A DNA stretch of 7,187 nucleotides from the NCBI GenBank assembly GCA_003453085.1, contig DMMK01000678.1, positions 1-7,187 of the forward strand. The letters run 5' to 3'. This stretch comes from Verrucomicrobiales bacterium. Lineage in GTDB: Bacteria; Verrucomicrobiota; Verrucomicrobiia; Verrucomicrobiales; Verrucomicrobiaceae. Of this stretch, positions 6,824 through 7,187 are shown piece after piece (within the stretch, counting starts at the first letter, position 1; each line of letters opens with the position of its first letter). The notes under the pieces are model-generated. The model was not told where the DNA came from and did no database searches. It saw only the letters and a list, made by a program, of their open reading frames with translations. The position numbers were made by a program, and so were the translations under genes.

Positions 6824-7187
6824 ATGCGAATTGCCATCTACTGCGGAGCCAACGGCGGAAGCGACCCTTTGTACCGGCAGGCGGCTGCCGGGGTGGCCGC
6901 CTTTTTGGCAGGCGAAGGCATCGGTCTGGTCTATGGAGGGGGCAATGTCGGACTGATGGGCTGCATTGCAGATGCAGCCCTGGAGGCCGGGGGGCAGGTC
7001 ATCGGCGTCATTCCCCAGTCCCTCATGGAAAAGGAGCTGGGCCATGGTGGCGTGACGGAGCTGCATGTGGTGCGCTCCATGCATGAACGAAAGCAGATGA
7101 TGGTGGATCTCAGTGATGGCTTCATCGCCTTGCCTGGGGGATTTGGCACTCTGGATGAACTCTTCGAAACCCTCACTTGGCTGCAAC
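6824..7187 (+). CDS. LOG-family protein (TIGR00730 type), N-terminal part
   Basis: The frame starts at an ATG at 6824 and is still open at the right edge, giving 121 complete codons of a protein normally about 180-200 residues long. It begins MRIAIYCGANGG, the first strand of a Rossmann-like fold. Family motifs are YGGGNVGLMG at 37-46, SMHERKQMM at 85-93 and LPGGFGTLDELFE at 103-115, matching the nucleotide-binding PGGxGTxxE signature with Arg89, Lys90 and Glu112. Members include LOG, the cytokinin riboside 5'-monophosphate phosphoribohydrolase, and bacterial homologues that cleave the ribose-phosphate bond of nucleoside monophosphates; they were long misannotated as lysine decarboxylases. 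The exact bacterial substrate here is inferred from the family. An AAGG lies 4 bases before the ATG as a modest ribosome-binding site. It is divergent from the MBL hydrolase across 97 bp that must carry both promoters; I could not identify clear -35/-10 boxes there. Confidence 0.93.
   Translation, partial: MRIAIYCGANGGSDPLYRQAAAGVAAFLAGEGIGLVYGGGNVGLMGCIADAALEAGGQVIGVIPQSLMEKELGHGGVTELHVVRSMHERKQMMVDLSDGFIALPGGFGTLDELFETLTWLQ

Noticed and set aside
6875..6889. 15-bp repeat of the hairpin sequence at 2526-2540
   Set aside because: This copy encodes part of the conserved N-terminal region of the LOG protein and the two copies share no flanking sequence, so a chance match in GC-rich DNA is likelier than a repeat family.
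1..7187. Search for CRISPR repeats, tRNAs, rRNA, insertion sequences, phage or defence genes
   Set aside because: No regularly spaced repeats, cloverleaf-like sequences, transposase motifs or terminal inverted repeats were seen; the genes are intact housekeeping and signalling families.

Overview
The window is ordinary chromosomal DNA from a moderately GC-rich Gram-negative bacterium. It holds six supported coding regions, two of them cut by the window edges. Codon choice is GC-leaning at third positions, start codons mostly lack a strong Shine-Dalgarno sequence, and the set of families (a DUF2339 giant membrane protein, a large soluble PAS/GAF hybrid kinase, a class II fumarase, an MBL-fold hydrolase and a LOG-family protein) would fit a Verrucomicrobia lineage such as Prosthecobacter or its relatives. 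That placement is inference from style and family content; no rRNA or other phylogenetic marker is present.

Layout. Positions 1-621, minus strand: the N-terminal 207 codons of a DUF2339 membrane protein, running off the left edge. Positions 622-750: a divergent intergenic region. Positions 751-960, plus strand: a 69-residue probably exported protein of unknown function. Positions 1035-2456, plus strand: class II fumarate hydratase (fumC), with a perfect 12-bp palindrome just before its start. Positions 2457-2580: an intergenic gap with a short hairpin. Positions 2581-5826, plus strand: a 1081-residue cytoplasmic hybrid histidine kinase with four PAS domains, one GAF domain, a kinase core and a C-terminal receiver. 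Positions 5839-6726, minus strand: an MBL-fold hydrolase converging on the kinase with a 12-bp gap. Positions 6824-7187, plus strand: the N-terminal 121 residues of a LOG-family (TIGR00730-type) protein, divergent from the hydrolase and running off the right edge.

The genes do not form one pathway. Fumarase is a TCA-cycle housekeeping enzyme; the kinase is an orphan sensor with no response regulator or HPt gene next to it; the hydrolase and LOG protein are probably separately transcribed enzymes back to back. No mobile element, CRISPR array, tRNA, rRNA or phage gene was seen, and I found no convincing undescribed system. The points most worth a second look are the small exported protein upstream of fumC, the palindrome at the fumC start, and the ligand and output of the multi-sensor kinase.
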